In this document: in pieces, positions 44,957 through 61,700 of the stretch
Numbering within the stretch: the stretch's first letter is position 1
Layout of the letters: the number at the start of each line of letters is the position of its first letter
Source of the DNA: Pseudomonadota bacterium
GTDB taxonomy: Bacteria > Pseudomonadota > Alphaproteobacteria > Rhizobiales > Beijerinckiaceae
Assembly: GCA_021813805.1 (NCBI GenBank)
Contig: JAKAJL010000001.1
Location: 1 to 64,000 of the forward strand
Length of the DNA stretch: 64,000 nucleotides
Direction of reading: 5' to 3'
Notes under the pieces: generated by a model
The model's database searches: none
What the model was told of the DNA's origin: nothing
The model's input: only the letters and a program-made list of their open reading frames with translations
Position numbers and translations under genes: made by a program

Positions 44957-45904
44957 CAAGATCCTCTCGCCCGGAATGAAAGCGTCGAACGCCGCCCAGA
45001 ATTCCGAACGGATTTCGGCGCGCTCCATCAGGATTTCGTGGCGCGCGTCGCGCAGGACCAGGCAATCCGCCGTCTTCAACCGTTTGGCGAAGCGTTCGAC
45101 CGCCGGGGTCGAGACCAGCCTCTCGTCGCCGGCGGCGAAAAACAGGATCGGGGCATGGATGCGCTCGACCTCGCGCTGCGAGGTCAGCCTGTGCATCAGG
45201 TGATAGGCGGCATAGACCCACCCGATGGTCGGATCGCCGACCCCCAGCGCGGGCGCGAGTTCGAGAAGCCCGGCGGCGCGGGCGAAACGACGCCCGTCGG
45301 TGGTCAAAGCATTATGGGCGAAGGGCTTGTGATAAGGGGGCCTGCTCCTCCCGCCGGGCACATAGAGCCGCGAAAGCCCCAGGGCGTGTAAACCGGCGGC
45401 GAGGCGCCGCGCCATCGCCGAACCGGCGAATCCGTGGAGATCGATCATTGGCGCCAAGGCGACGATCCGCTCGAAAAGCTCGTCGCCCCGATGCGCCGAG
45501 CAATAATCGAGCAGCGCTGCCGCGCCCATCGAATGAGCGAGCGCGAACCACGGTCTCGGGCAGTCGGGCGTCAGCATCTGGAGGATGAAGGCGTCGAGAT
45601 CGCGCCTGAAATCGGTCGAGCGGCGGATATGGCCCTTGGCCCGATTGCGCAGCAGACGCTGGGAAAGCCCCTGGCCGCGCCAATCGAAAGTCGCGACGAG
45701 AAAGCCGCGCTCCAGCAATTCGCCGATCGTCTCAAAATATTTCTCGATGAATTCCGCCCTGCCCTGGATCAGCGCGATCGTGCCGCGCGGCGGCCCTTCG
45801 GGGCGCCACAAGGCCGCTCGCAGCTCGACGCCGTCGCGCGTCCGCAAGCCGATGATATTGGCGCCGGGTGGACAGCTGTTGGCGGGGGTGTCGATCAGCT
45901 CCAT
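44930..45904 (-). CDS. Alpha/beta-hydrolase, lysophospholipase (PldB)-like
   Basis: A 324-residue serine hydrolase. GTIALIQGRAEFIEKYFETI gives the oxyanion loop, FDWRGQGLSQR follows, the nucleophile lies in LAHSMGAAALLDY, an aspartate in FAAGDERLVST, and the histidine in DARHEILMERAEI, as in PldB-type lysophospholipases and monoacylglycerol lipases. No signal peptide. The ATG at 45904 (MELIDTPANS) has no clear ribosome-binding site; an upstream start is possible. The C-terminus (EAAQAAS) lies within the first of the 32-bp repeats. Confidence 0.85.
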   Translation of the reverse strand: MELIDTPANSCPPGANIIGLRTRDGVELRAALWRPEGPPRGTIALIQGRAEFIEKYFETIGELLERGFLVATFDWRGQGLSQRLLRNRAKGHIRRSTDFRRDLDAFILQMLTPDCPRPWFALAHSMGAAALLDYCSAHRGDELFERIVALAPMIDLHGFAGSAMARRLAAGLHALGLSRLYVPGGRSRPPYHKPFAHNALTTDGRRFARAAGLLELAPALGVGDPTIGWVYAAYHLMHRLTSQREVERIHAPILFFAAGDERLVSTPAVERFAKRLKTADCLVLRDARHEILMERAEIRSEFWAAFDAFIPGERILHEAAQAAS

Positions 45905-46083
45905 GGCGCGAAGCTGTAGCGGGTCGCGCCAGACGGCGCAATCGGGCTGTTGACGGGCGCGGCCCGACGCCCCTTGAAAAACGCCCGCAGGCCTCCATCT
46001 CCTTGAAAGCGCGGGCCGAAGGCGGACGCGCTCCGGCGAAAGCAAGACGCTTTCGCCGCATGTCGCTCAACGGAGGATATGCG

Positions 46084-46548
46084 ATGCGTCAATTTGATCT
46101 CTCCCCCCTCTACCGCTCGACCATCGGTTTCGACCGATTGTTTTCACTGCTCGATCAGGCGAGCTTCGCGGACGGCTCCGCCGCGTCCTACCCGCCTTAT
46201 AACATCGAGCGCACTGGCGAAAACGCCTATCGGCTGACCCTCGCGGTCGCGGGATTCGGCGAGAACGAACTGTCTATCGAAACGCGTCAGAACGCCATGA
46301 CCATCAAGGGCGAGAAATCGGCGCGCGAGGACGGCCAAAACCGCGAAATGCTCTATCGGGGAATAGCCGCGCGCGCCTTCGAGCGACGGTTCCAGCTCGC
46401 CGACCATGTACAGGTCACGGGCGCCCGCCTCGAAAACGGCCTGCTTCATGTCGATCTCGTCCGCGAGATACCCGAAGCCCAGCGCCCCCGCAGCATTCCG
46501 ATCGGACATGCCGCGACTCGCCCCGTCGAGGCGCCGAAAGCGGCCTGA
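46084..46548 (+). CDS. Hsp20/IbpA-family small heat-shock protein (second copy)
   Basis: A 154-residue small heat-shock chaperone closely related to the one at 1680-2156: MRQFDLSPLYRSTIGFDRLF, then YPPYNIERTGENAYRLTLAVAGF, REMLYRGIAARAFERRFQLA and ENGLLHVDLVREIPEAQRP. GGAGGA seven bases before the ATG decides the start. It is divergent from the lysophospholipase-like gene. IbpA/IbpB-like pairs usually adjoin; here they are 44 kb apart, so either an old duplication or separate induction. Confidence 0.93.
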   Translation: MRQFDLSPLYRSTIGFDRLFSLLDQASFADGSAASYPPYNIERTGENAYRLTLAVAGFGENELSIETRQNAMTIKGEKSAREDGQNREMLYRGIAARAFERRFQLADHVQVTGARLENGLLHVDLVREIPEAQRPRSIPIGHAATRPVEAPKAA

Positions 46549-46570
46549 TTTCTCCCCTTGCGCGAATGAC

Positions 46571-46600
46571 CGGGCGCCTGTTTCAGGCGCCCGTTTTCTT
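46571..46600. terminator. Bidirectional-looking terminator between convergent genes
   Basis: CGGGCGCCTG (46571-46580) pairs perfectly with CAGGCGCCCG (46584-46593), loop TTT, followed by TTTTCTT. It ends the hsp20 transcript and lies just beyond the stop of the convergent exported-protein gene. Confidence 0.8.
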
Positions 46601-46606
46601 GTGCGC

Positions 46607-47176
46607 TCATTGGTTAGGCAATGGCTCGACCTTGGGAGCGCCGCGCGGATGCTGCGGCCGGATCGGACTGAGCGCGTCATCGGCGCTGGACCTGGAGGTC
46701 GAGCCTGTGCTGGACGGCGCGGAAGGCGCCGCATTGGCGTCGACGGGTGTCGCGGCGCCGGCGGGAGCATGCTGCGGCGGCGGCAGGGGCGACGCGGGCG
46801 CCAGACCGCCGGCGCCCGGCGCGGCGGGGGGCGCCTCGCGGCGGACGAGGACCGTCACATCGACAATCTCGCCAGTGACCGCGTCCATGGTGAACCTCTT
46901 GCGGGCGCCCGCGTCGTCGCGACCGATCGCCACAATGTCCCGGCCGCTGCGTTGAGGCCGGCCGATCATCCGCGCCCCCTCCTGGGCCAGGATCGCCCGG
47001 ACCTGTTCGGCCGTCAAAGCCCGCGCCTTAGGCTCGGGCGCCGCCCGCGGGGCGGACGGCTTGCCGAAGAAGGGAAAGAACTGGGCGCGCGCCGGAAGGC
47101 CCGCCCCTGCCCAAAGGCCGGCCACCAGCACACCCGCCAACCAGTTACTACCGCCCCGCAGCGACCTCCGCGCCAT
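46607..47176 (-). CDS. Exported protein with a PepSY-like domain, function unknown
   Basis: A 189-residue protein with an N-terminal signal peptide (WLAGVLVAGLWAGAGLPARA). Residues about 50-110 (LTAEQVRAILAQEGARMIGR, then RKRFTMDAVTGEIVDVTVLV) have the helix and strand pattern of PepSY-type domains common in alphaproteobacterial periplasmic proteins. The C-terminal third is Pro/Ala/Ser-rich and probably disordered. The ATG at 47176 gives the signal peptide; a longer upstream frame does not. No enzymatic motif is seen. Confidence 0.7.
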   Translation of the reverse strand: MARRSLRGGSNWLAGVLVAGLWAGAGLPARAQFFPFFGKPSAPRAAPEPKARALTAEQVRAILAQEGARMIGRPQRSGRDIVAIGRDDAGARKRFTMDAVTGEIVDVTVLVRREAPPAAPGAGGLAPASPLPPPQHAPAGAATPVDANAAPSAPSSTGSTSRSSADDALSPIRPQHPRGAPKVEPLPNQ

Positions 47177-47528
47177 GACCTTCCCCCGAATCCCGACATT
47201 GATCCTATGCCAAAAAGGCGGCGACGCGAAAGCCGGCGCCGACCGGCCGCCGACCGAAAAGCGGACTCCCTCCTTGAAAACGCGCCGAGAGGTCAAAATT
47301 GCGGCGCGCGCCAGAAAAGATCAAAATCTTTCGTCATCCGAGCTTCGCGCCCGCCAATGACGTCTTGTGTGGCGAAGGCTAATCTGGCAATGTCCCGCGC
47401 GGAGAAATAGGACAGCCTTGCTGACCATTTAACGCCTGCCGTGGGGAGCCCCTCGGCCGGCGCCGCTCCTTTCGGCGCCGCAACGCGTCTTCGAGGCGCG
47501 GCGGGGCGGATGGCGCGGCGCGAGGCGG
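47177..47528. promoter_or_regulatory. Divergent region upstream of gltB
   Basis: 352 bases with no supported gene. The gltBD promoter must lie here. Short direct GGCGCC-type runs are present near 47460-47480, but no clear NtrC or other operator was found. Confidence 0.4.
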
Positions 47529-52292
<4,764 letters not shown>

Positions 52293-52293
52293 C

Positions 52294-53712
52294 ATGGGAA
52301 AGGTGACGGGTTTCCTCGAAATCGACCGGCAGGACCGCAAATACAAGCCGGCCGCCGACCGTATTCGCCATTATCAGGAATTCGTGATTCCGCTCTCGGA
52401 GGACGCGACCCGCGATCAGGCGGCGCGTTGCATGAATTGCGGCATTCCCTTTTGTCACAACGGCTGCCCGGTGAACAACCAGATCCCCGACTGGAACGAT
52501 CTGGTTTATCGGGGCGACTGGGAAGAGGCGGCGCGCAACCTGCACTCGACCAATAATTTCCCGGAATTCACCGGTCGCGTCTGTCCCGCGCCCTGCGAGG
52601 CGGCGTGCACGCTCAATCTCGAGGACGTGCCGGTCACGATCAAGACCATCGAATGCGCCATCGTCGATCGCGCCTGGGAACACGGTTTTATCAGACCCGA
52701 GCCGCCCGCCAGGAAAACCGGCAAGAAGATCGCCATCGTCGGCTCCGGCCCGGCGGGGCTTGCCGCGGCGCAGCAGTTGGCGCGCGCCGGCCATGACATC
52801 CATGTCTATGAAAAATTCGCCAAAGCCGGCGGCCTGTTGCGCTATGGCATTCCCGACTTCAAGATGGAGAAGCATCTGATCGACCGCCGCGTCGCCCAGA
52901 TGGAAGCCGAGGGCGTGACCTTCCATTACGGTGTCCATGTCGGCGCGGACCTGCCCGCCAAAGAGCTGGTGGACGGCCATGACGCGGTGATTCTCGCCGG
53001 CGGCGCGGAAAAGCCCCGAGACCTGCCCATTCCCGGCCGCAACCTCGCCGGGGTCCATTTCGCCATGGATTTCCTGCCCCAGCAGAACCGCCGCGTCTCG
53101 CGCGAGAACGCCGGGCAGGAGGAGCCGATTCTCGCCTCCGGCAAGCATGTCGTGGTGATCGGCGGCGGCGACACCGGTTCGGACTGTATCGGAACCTCGG
53201 TGCGCCAGGGCGCCCTCTCGGTGGTCCAGCTCGAAATCATGCGCCGTCCGCCGGAGCAGGAAGACAAGCTGACGACCTGGCCCTATTGGCCGCTGAAGCT
53301 GCGCACCTCCTCCTCGCATCAGGAAGGCGCGGAGCGCGATTTCGCGGTCGCGACCAAGGAAATCCTCGGCGAGAACGGCGTGGTCAAGGCGCTGAAATGC
53401 GTCCGCGTCGACGAGAAAATGCAGGAGATTCCGGGCACGGAATTCAATCTGCGCGCCGATCTCGTCCTGCTCGCCATGGGTTTCGTCTCGCCGGTCCACG
53501 AGGGCATGATCAAGGAACTCGGCGTCGCCCTCGACGGGCGCGGCAATGTCGAGGCCGACACGCTCGTCTACAAAACCAGCCTCGACAAGATCTTCACCGC
53601 CGGCGACATGCGACGCGGCCAGTCCTTGGTGGTCTGGGCGATTCGTGAAGGCCGTCAGGCGGCCCGCGCCGTCGATCATTTCCTGATGGGCTCGACCGAC
53701 CTGCCGCGCTGA
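52294..53712 (+). CDS. gltD: Glutamate synthase, small (beta) subunit
   Basis: A 472-residue NADPH-oxidising subunit that feeds electrons to GltB. The N-terminal cysteines [20 protein letters not shown] and [13 protein letters not shown] bind two 4Fe-4S clusters. The FAD site is [20 protein letters not shown], the NADPH site [20 protein letters not shown], and [14 protein letters not shown] closes the flavin site. It starts one base after the gltB stop and is followed by a strong terminator, so gltBD is a two-gene operon. Confidence 0.97.
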   Translation: MGKVTGFLEIDRQDRKYKPAADRIRHYQEFVIPLSEDATRDQAARCMNCGIPFCHNGCPVNNQIPDWNDLVYRGDWEEAARNLHSTNNFPEFTGRVCPAPCEAACTLNLEDVPVTIKTIECAIVDRAWEHGFIRPEPPARKTGKKIAIVGSGPAGLAAAQQLARAGHDIHVYEKFAKAGGLLRYGIPDFKMEKHLIDRRVAQMEAEGVTFHYGVHVGADLPAKELVDGHDAVILAGGAEKPRDLPIPGRNLAGVHFAMDFLPQQNRRVSRENAGQEEPILASGKHVVVIGGGDTGSDCIGTSVRQGALSVVQLEIMRRPPEQEDKLTTWPYWPLKLRTSSSHQEGAERDFAVATKEILGENGVVKALKCVRVDEKMQEIPGTEFNLRADLVLLAMGFVSPVHEGMIKELGVALDGRGNVEADTLVYKTSLDKIFTAGDMRRGQSLVVWAIREGRQAARAVDHFLMGSTDLPR

Positions 53713-53734
53713 GTTCAAATTTCCGCAAATCCCA

Positions 53735-53759
53735 AGCCGGGGCGCGCCCCGGCTTTTTT
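53735..53759 (+). terminator. Rho-independent terminator of gltBD
   Basis: AGCCGGGG (53735-53742) pairs with CCCCGGCT (53747-53754) over a CGCG loop and is followed by a run of T. It begins 22 bases after the gltD stop. Confidence 0.9.
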
Positions 53760-53903
53760 ATGGCCCGATCAACGCGAAACGAGATTCGCCGCGCAAGGAC
53801 GATCATCCGCAGATGGCTTGATCGAAACAGCTTTCGCGCTTCATAATCCCGTGGCTCCGCCGTCGTTCGGCGGACGTCGGTCTGACCAAGCTGGATCAAG
53901 TTC

Positions 53904-54649
53904 ATGCCGGAGGCGGCGAAGCAACCTGACGTTCCCGCCGGCGGTCGCGCGCCGAATCTGGTGGCCGCCATCGGCCTGCATGGAAGCGCATCGACCTGGG
54001 TCTTCAATATCGTGCGGGAGCTCATGTCCGCCGCAGTGGGCACGGACGAAATCGTTTCGGCTTATGCCGAGCAGCCCTCGCAGCTGCCGCAATCCGGGTC
54101 GACGTTTCAGGTCATCAAGTCGCATCACGGCCGCGCCGAACCCGACGCCTGGCTGAAGGAAAAATCAGCGCGGCTCGTGCTGAGCCTGCGCGATCCACGC
54201 GACGCCGCAATCTCCATGTCGCAGCGGTTTTCCGCGCCGCTGGACCACACGATCGTCTGGCTCGCCAACGATTCCGCCGGATGATGCGGCTGGTCGAGGC
54301 GCCGCATCTTCTGCTGCGTTACGAGGACCGTTTCTTCGACGATCCGACGTCCGTCGAAAGGATCGCGGAATGGCTCGGACTCAATCCGCAGCTGTCGCTG
54401 GTCGGCGCGATCTTCGGTCGCTACGAAACAGGGGCGGTGCGCGCCTTTGCGGCGCGGATCGCGCAACTGCCCGCCGACAGGATCGTCATGGTCGGAAAAT
54501 CCAGGATGGACCCGATCACCCAGATACACGAGCCGCGTATCCGTGACGGCCGAAGCGGAAAATGGCGCGAGCTTCCCGCGCCGGCGCGCCAAGAAATGAC
54601 CCGAATTTATCGGCCTTTCCTCGAATGTTTCGGCTATCCTCTGGCGTGA
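53904..54649 (+). pseudogene. Sulfotransferase-family protein split by a frameshift
   Basis: The first half (53904-54284) carries the PAPS-binding loop GLHGSASTWVFNI and the 3'-phosphate site VLSLRDPRDAAISMSQRF, then ends at TGA. The second half (54281-54649) begins MMRLVEAPHLLLRYEDRFFD in another frame and ends FLECFGYPLA. One base added near 54280 would join them into a protein of about 247 residues, usual for small sulfotransferases. The halves overlap as ATGA, so coupled translation as two peptides is also possible. It lies convergent to the truncated haemoglobin gene. The substrate is unknown. Confidence 0.75.
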
Positions 54650-54659
54650 TCGGCCTGGT

Positions 54660-55055
54660 TCAGGCCCGGTTCCGCATCCAGTCGGCGAGCTTGCTGATAT
54701 TACCTTCCAGTTCCCGCCTCGCGGGCGTGTCGCCGAGCGTATCGTCGAGCGCCCTGATCATGCAGGCCATCCACGCGTCGCGCCTGGCGTCGTCGATCGC
54801 GAAGGGCAAATGGCGCTGGCGCAGGCGGGGATGGCCCTTCACCGGGGAATAAAGCGCCGGGCCGCCGGTCCATTCGGTGAGGTAATTCCTGAAAACCTTG
54901 CGGATTTCGGTGAGTTCGGGACCATGCATCTCGCGCACCTCCGCCGCTTGCGGCAGGGCGTCCATATGGTCGTAGAAGGCTTGGACCAGCCGATCCACCG
55001 CTTTCTCACCGCCGATCCGCTCGTAAATCGAAAGTTTCTCCGCCGTCGCGCTCAA
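54660..55055 (-). CDS. Truncated haemoglobin, group II
   Basis: A 131-residue two-over-two globin. SIYERIGGEKAVDRLVQAFY opens the fold, MHGPELTEIRKVFRNYLTEW carries helix E, and GHPRLRQRHLPFAIDDARR supplies the proximal histidine with the typical group-II RHLPF motif; DAWMACMIRALDDTL and KLADWMRNRA finish it. The likely start is TTG at 55055, preceded by GGAGGGTGAGCG; upstream ATG frames would add an unrelated basic leader. The family binds oxygen or nitric oxide; no partner gene is seen. Confidence 0.9.
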   Translation of the reverse strand: MSATAEKLSIYERIGGEKAVDRLVQAFYDHMDALPQAAEVREMHGPELTEIRKVFRNYLTEWTGGPALYSPVKGHPRLRQRHLPFAIDDARRDAWMACMIRALDDTLGDTPARRELEGNISKLADWMRNRA

Positions 55056-55264
55056 ACGCTCACCCTCCTGTCCGACCGGAAAATCGCCCTTCGGCTCGCC
55101 GTCAGATATGAGGATTTCCGCGCGGCGCAAGGCGCCCGCGACCAATTGTCCCGCGCCATGCCTTCGCCCTGCAACGGCGCGCATGGCGCCAGACCCATTG
55201 TCCCGAGGCCGCCGCGGCGCCATGTTAGCCCTCGAACGCCACGGCGGACCAAAAAGAGAAGTTC

Positions 55265-55690
55265 ATGACCATCGACGAAATCATCGACAATTTCGAATTC
55301 CTGGACGACTGGGACGATCGCTACCGCTACCTGATCGATCTCGGCCGTACGCTCGAGCCCTTGCCGGAAGCCGCCCATAACGACGCCAACAAGGTGCGCG
55401 GCTGCATGAGCCAGGTCTGGCTCGAAACCAAGGTCGAACCCGGCCCCGCCGGCGAGCCGGTGCTCCATTTCCTTGGCGACAGCGACGCCCTGATCGTGCG
55501 CGGCCTCGTCGCCCTGATGCTGACGCTGTTCTCGGGCCGCACCGCCAAGGAAATCCTCGCCGCCGACGCGATGGCCCTGTTCAAGCGCCTGGGCTTCGAG
55601 CAGCATCTGACGCCCCAGCGCTCAAACGGACTGCGCTCCATGGTCGAGCGCATCAAGAAGGATGCGGCCCAGTCCCTGGCCACGGCCTGA
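55265..55690 (+). CDS. sufE: SufE-family cysteine-desulfurase activator
   Basis: A 141-residue protein that accepts sulfur from the SufS desulfurase for iron-sulfur cluster assembly. TIDEIIDNFEFLDDWDDRYR is the usual start, the acceptor cysteine lies in NKVRGCMSQVW, and the C-terminal LFSGRTAKEILAADAMALFK and LGFEQHLTPQRSNGLRSMVE complete the domain. It stands apart from other suf genes in this window. The aldehyde dehydrogenase follows in the same direction after 46 bases. Confidence 0.95.
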   Translation: MTIDEIIDNFEFLDDWDDRYRYLIDLGRTLEPLPEAAHNDANKVRGCMSQVWLETKVEPGPAGEPVLHFLGDSDALIVRGLVALMLTLFSGRTAKEILAADAMALFKRLGFEQHLTPQRSNGLRSMVERIKKDAAQSLATA

Positions 55691-55736
55691 GGCGCAACGC
55701 GGTCTCCAGACGCCCAAAGAGGTAAAAGCGACGCCC

Positions 55737-57170
55737 ATGTCCAGCGCTCCATCCGAGCCGGCCCCGTCCGAACGCCTGGCCGCGATGCTGAAGCGCCAGC
55801 GTCACGGCTTCGCGGCCGAAGGCGCGCCGTCGCTTGACCAGCGTCGCGCCGACATCACCCGCCTGCGCGACGCGGTGAAGCGTCAGGCCCACGCCATCGC
55901 CGACGCCATCGCCGAGGATTTCGGCGGCCGGGCGCGCCACGAGACCCTGCTGGCGGAAGTCTGGCCAGTGCATGCGGCGGCGCGCCACGCCCTGCGGCGC
56001 CTACCACGATGGATGAAGCCGAGACGCGTCCCCGTCGGGCTCGAATTCCGGCCGAGCCGGGCGGAAATCCTGGTCCAGCCCCTCGGCGTCGTCGGAATCA
56101 TCGCGCCTTGGAACTATCCGGTCAATCTGGCGCTGGCGCCGCTGATCGCCGCGCTGGCCGCCGGCAATCGCGTCATGCTGAAGCCCTCGGAACTAACGCC
56201 GCGCACATCGGATCTGCTTGCGAAAATGCTCGGCGAACTCTTTCCCGACGACAAGGTCGCGGTCGTTCAGGGCGGCTCGGAGATCGGCGCGGCCTTCGCC
56301 GGCCTGCCCTTCGACCATCTGTTCTTCACCGGCTCCACCGCCGTGGGACGCAAGGTGATGCTGGCCGCAGCGCAAAATCTGACGCCCGTCACCCTGGAGC
56401 TTGGCGGCAAATCTCCCTGCGTCATCGGACCAGACGCCAGACTGGCCGAGGCCGCGTTGCGCATCGCCACCGGCAAATTGTTCAACGCTGGCCAGACCTG
56501 CATCGCGCCGGATTACGCTCTGGTGCCGCGCGACAAGCTGGAGGAATTCGTGACCGCCTATGCGGCGGCGGCCCGAAAACTCTATCCGACCCTGCGACGC
56601 AACGCCGATTACACCGCCATCCTCAACGACCGCCATCTTGCGCGGCTGAACTCCGCGCTCTCCGAGGCGCGCGCGGCCGGCGCCCGAATCGTCGCGATCG
56701 ATCCGGCGGCGGAGGGCGATATGGCGGCTGAGCGCAAGATCGCCCCGACTCTGGTGATCGAGCCCCGCGACGATCTGACGCTGATGCGGGAGGAAATTTT
56801 TGGGCCGATCCTGCCGGTCAAGGCCTACGACCGGCTCGACGACGCCATCGAGTTCATCGCGTCGCGGCCGCGGCCGCTGGCGCTCTATTATTTCGGAATC
56901 TGGGCCGAACACCGCGAAAGGGTGCTCGCCGGCGCTCATTCCGGCGGCGTCTCCGTCAACGACGTCCTGACCCATTTCGTCGTCGAGGACCTACCTTTCG
57001 GCGGGATCGGCCCTTCAGGCCTCGGCGCCTATCATGGCGAAACCGGCTTCCAGACCTTCTCCCACCGGCGCGCGGTATACCATCAGGGGCCGATCGACCC
57101 CAAATTCTTCCTGCGTCCGCCCTATTCCCGGATTTTCCCGGCGATTTTCCGCTTTCTGATGCGGAACTGA
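55737..57170 (+). CDS. Coniferyl-aldehyde-dehydrogenase-like aldehyde dehydrogenase
   Basis: A 477-residue NAD(P)-dependent aldehyde dehydrogenase. The NAD region is IAPWNYPVNLALAPLIAALA, the general base glutamate lies in VTLELGGKSPCVI and the catalytic cysteine in FNAGQTCIAPDYAL. C-terminal IFGPILPVKAYDRLDDAIEF and GIGPSGLGAYHGETGFQTFS match. The class that includes coniferyl aldehyde dehydrogenase lacks a membrane tail; here the C-terminus has an aromatic run (FLRPPYSRIFPAIFRFLMRN) that may bind membranes. A fatty-aldehyde substrate is therefore possible. Confidence 0.88.
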   Translation: MSSAPSEPAPSERLAAMLKRQRHGFAAEGAPSLDQRRADITRLRDAVKRQAHAIADAIAEDFGGRARHETLLAEVWPVHAAARHALRRLPRWMKPRRVPVGLEFRPSRAEILVQPLGVVGIIAPWNYPVNLALAPLIAALAAGNRVMLKPSELTPRTSDLLAKMLGELFPDDKVAVVQGGSEIGAAFAGLPFDHLFFTGSTAVGRKVMLAAAQNLTPVTLELGGKSPCVIGPDARLAEAALRIATGKLFNAGQTCIAPDYALVPRDKLEEFVTAYAAAARKLYPTLRRNADYTAILNDRHLARLNSALSEARAAGARIVAIDPAAEGDMAAERKIAPTLVIEPRDDLTLMREEIFGPILPVKAYDRLDDAIEFIASRPRPLALYYFGIWAEHRERVLAGAHSGGVSVNDVLTHFVVEDLPFGGIGPSGLGAYHGETGFQTFSHRRAVYHQGPIDPKFFLRPPYSRIFPAIFRFLMRN

Positions 57171-57314
57171 CGCTTGACTGGCCCTTGCGCGCAAGGAAGG
57201 TCCGGCGGCGGCGCAATCCGCTTGAGCGGCAATTCAATGGCGCCGCCGCGGCCGATACTGTTATAAGCGCCTCAAGACGGCGATCGCGTCGCCTCCGGGA
57301 TTCAAGTTTTCGCC

Positions 57315-60458
<3,144 letters not shown>

Positions 60459-60479
60459 TCCAGAAGCGACTCCCGCGCC

Positions 60480-61691
60480 GTGAGCAAGACCAAGCACCAG
60501 AATCTCGCGCTGAACAGCGACGACGGCCACCTCCACCTGCCGCGCCGTCAATGGATCTGGCGCGGCGGCGCGCGCGCCCTGCTGATCGTCGCCTTGCTGC
60601 TGGGGCTCGGCGCGGCGCGGGTGTTGGTGCAGCGCGCGGCGAGCAGGGCCGAACTGGACGCGCAAACGCTCGAAGGCCAGCGTATTTTCGTCACCACGGT
60701 CACGCCTGAGCCGAGCGAGACGGGCGGCGTGCTGACCCTGCCGGCGACCCTGCGCGGCGACAACGAGACCGCGATCTACGCCCGCGTCAATGGTTATGTC
60801 CGCAAATTCAACGTCGAAATCGGCGACCGGGTGACCAAGGGCCTGACTCTTGCCGAACTCGACACGCCGGAACTCGACGAACAGGTCCGTCAGGCGGCGG
60901 CCCAGGTCGAGCAGGCCAAGGCCAATGTGGTCCTGGGCAAGGTCGCGCTCGATCGCTGGAAGAAGCTTTTCTCGCAGGATTCGGTGGCGAAGCAGGATCT
61001 CGACACCAAGCAGAACGCCTATGACACCGCCGTCGCCGCGCTCGCGGCCGCCGAGGCCAATCTCAAGCAATTGCAGGCGACCACCGCCTTCAAGAATGTT
61101 TTGGCCCCGTTCGACGGCGTCATCACCAAGCGCAACGTCGACATCGGCAATCTGGTCAATTCCGGCAGCACGGGCGTGGCCTTGTTCTCCATGGCGGTCA
61201 CCGACCCGCTGCGCGTCTTCGTCGACGTTCCCCAAGCCTATGTGAAATCGATCCATGTCGGAACGGAGGTCCCGGTGACGCAGGCGGAACTTCCTGGCCA
61301 GGTTTTTAAGGCCGTCGTCACTTATGTCGCGGGCGCCATCGACATCGCGACCCGCAGCCTGCGCATCGAACTGATGCTGCATAATGCGGACGGACGGCTT
61401 AAACCCGGAACCTATGTCCAGATCGCTTTGCCGCTCGCCCCGGCGGGCGCGGTCACCATCCCCGCCAACACCCTGCTGTTTCGCGCCGAGGGGCCGAATG
61501 TCGCGGTGGTGGACAAGGAGGGAAACATTCGCCTGCATCCGATCCAGATCGCCCGCGACCTCGGCGCGAGCCTGGAAGTCTCGCAAGGCTTGACACAGTC
61601 CGACCATATCGTGCTCAACCCGCCGGATTCGATCGCCAACGGCGATCATGTGACGGTGGTTTCCGGGGCGAAGCCGGCAGCCGGGAAGTGA
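60480..61691 (+). CDS. RND efflux periplasmic adaptor
   Basis: A 403-residue membrane-fusion protein with an N-terminal anchor (ALLIVALLLGLGAARVLVQR, about residues 32-51) rather than a cleaved signal. NETAIYARVNGYVRKFNVEI is the first lipoyl half, a long hairpin follows (QVRQAAAQVEQAKANVVLGK), and FKNVLAPFDGVITKRNVDIG the second. The beta-barrel and VTIPANTLLFRAEGPNVAVV complete it. The start is a GTG at 60480. It is the partner of the permease upstream. Confidence 0.9.
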   Translation: MSKTKHQNLALNSDDGHLHLPRRQWIWRGGARALLIVALLLGLGAARVLVQRAASRAELDAQTLEGQRIFVTTVTPEPSETGGVLTLPATLRGDNETAIYARVNGYVRKFNVEIGDRVTKGLTLAELDTPELDEQVRQAAAQVEQAKANVVLGKVALDRWKKLFSQDSVAKQDLDTKQNAYDTAVAALAAAEANLKQLQATTAFKNVLAPFDGVITKRNVDIGNLVNSGSTGVALFSMAVTDPLRVFVDVPQAYVKSIHVGTEVPVTQAELPGQVFKAVVTYVAGAIDIATRSLRIELMLHNADGRLKPGTYVQIALPLAPAGAVTIPANTLLFRAEGPNVAVVDKEGNIRLHPIQIARDLGASLEVSQGLTQSDHIVLNPPDSIANGDHVTVVSGAKPAAGK

Positions 61692-61700
61692 CCGCTGGCT

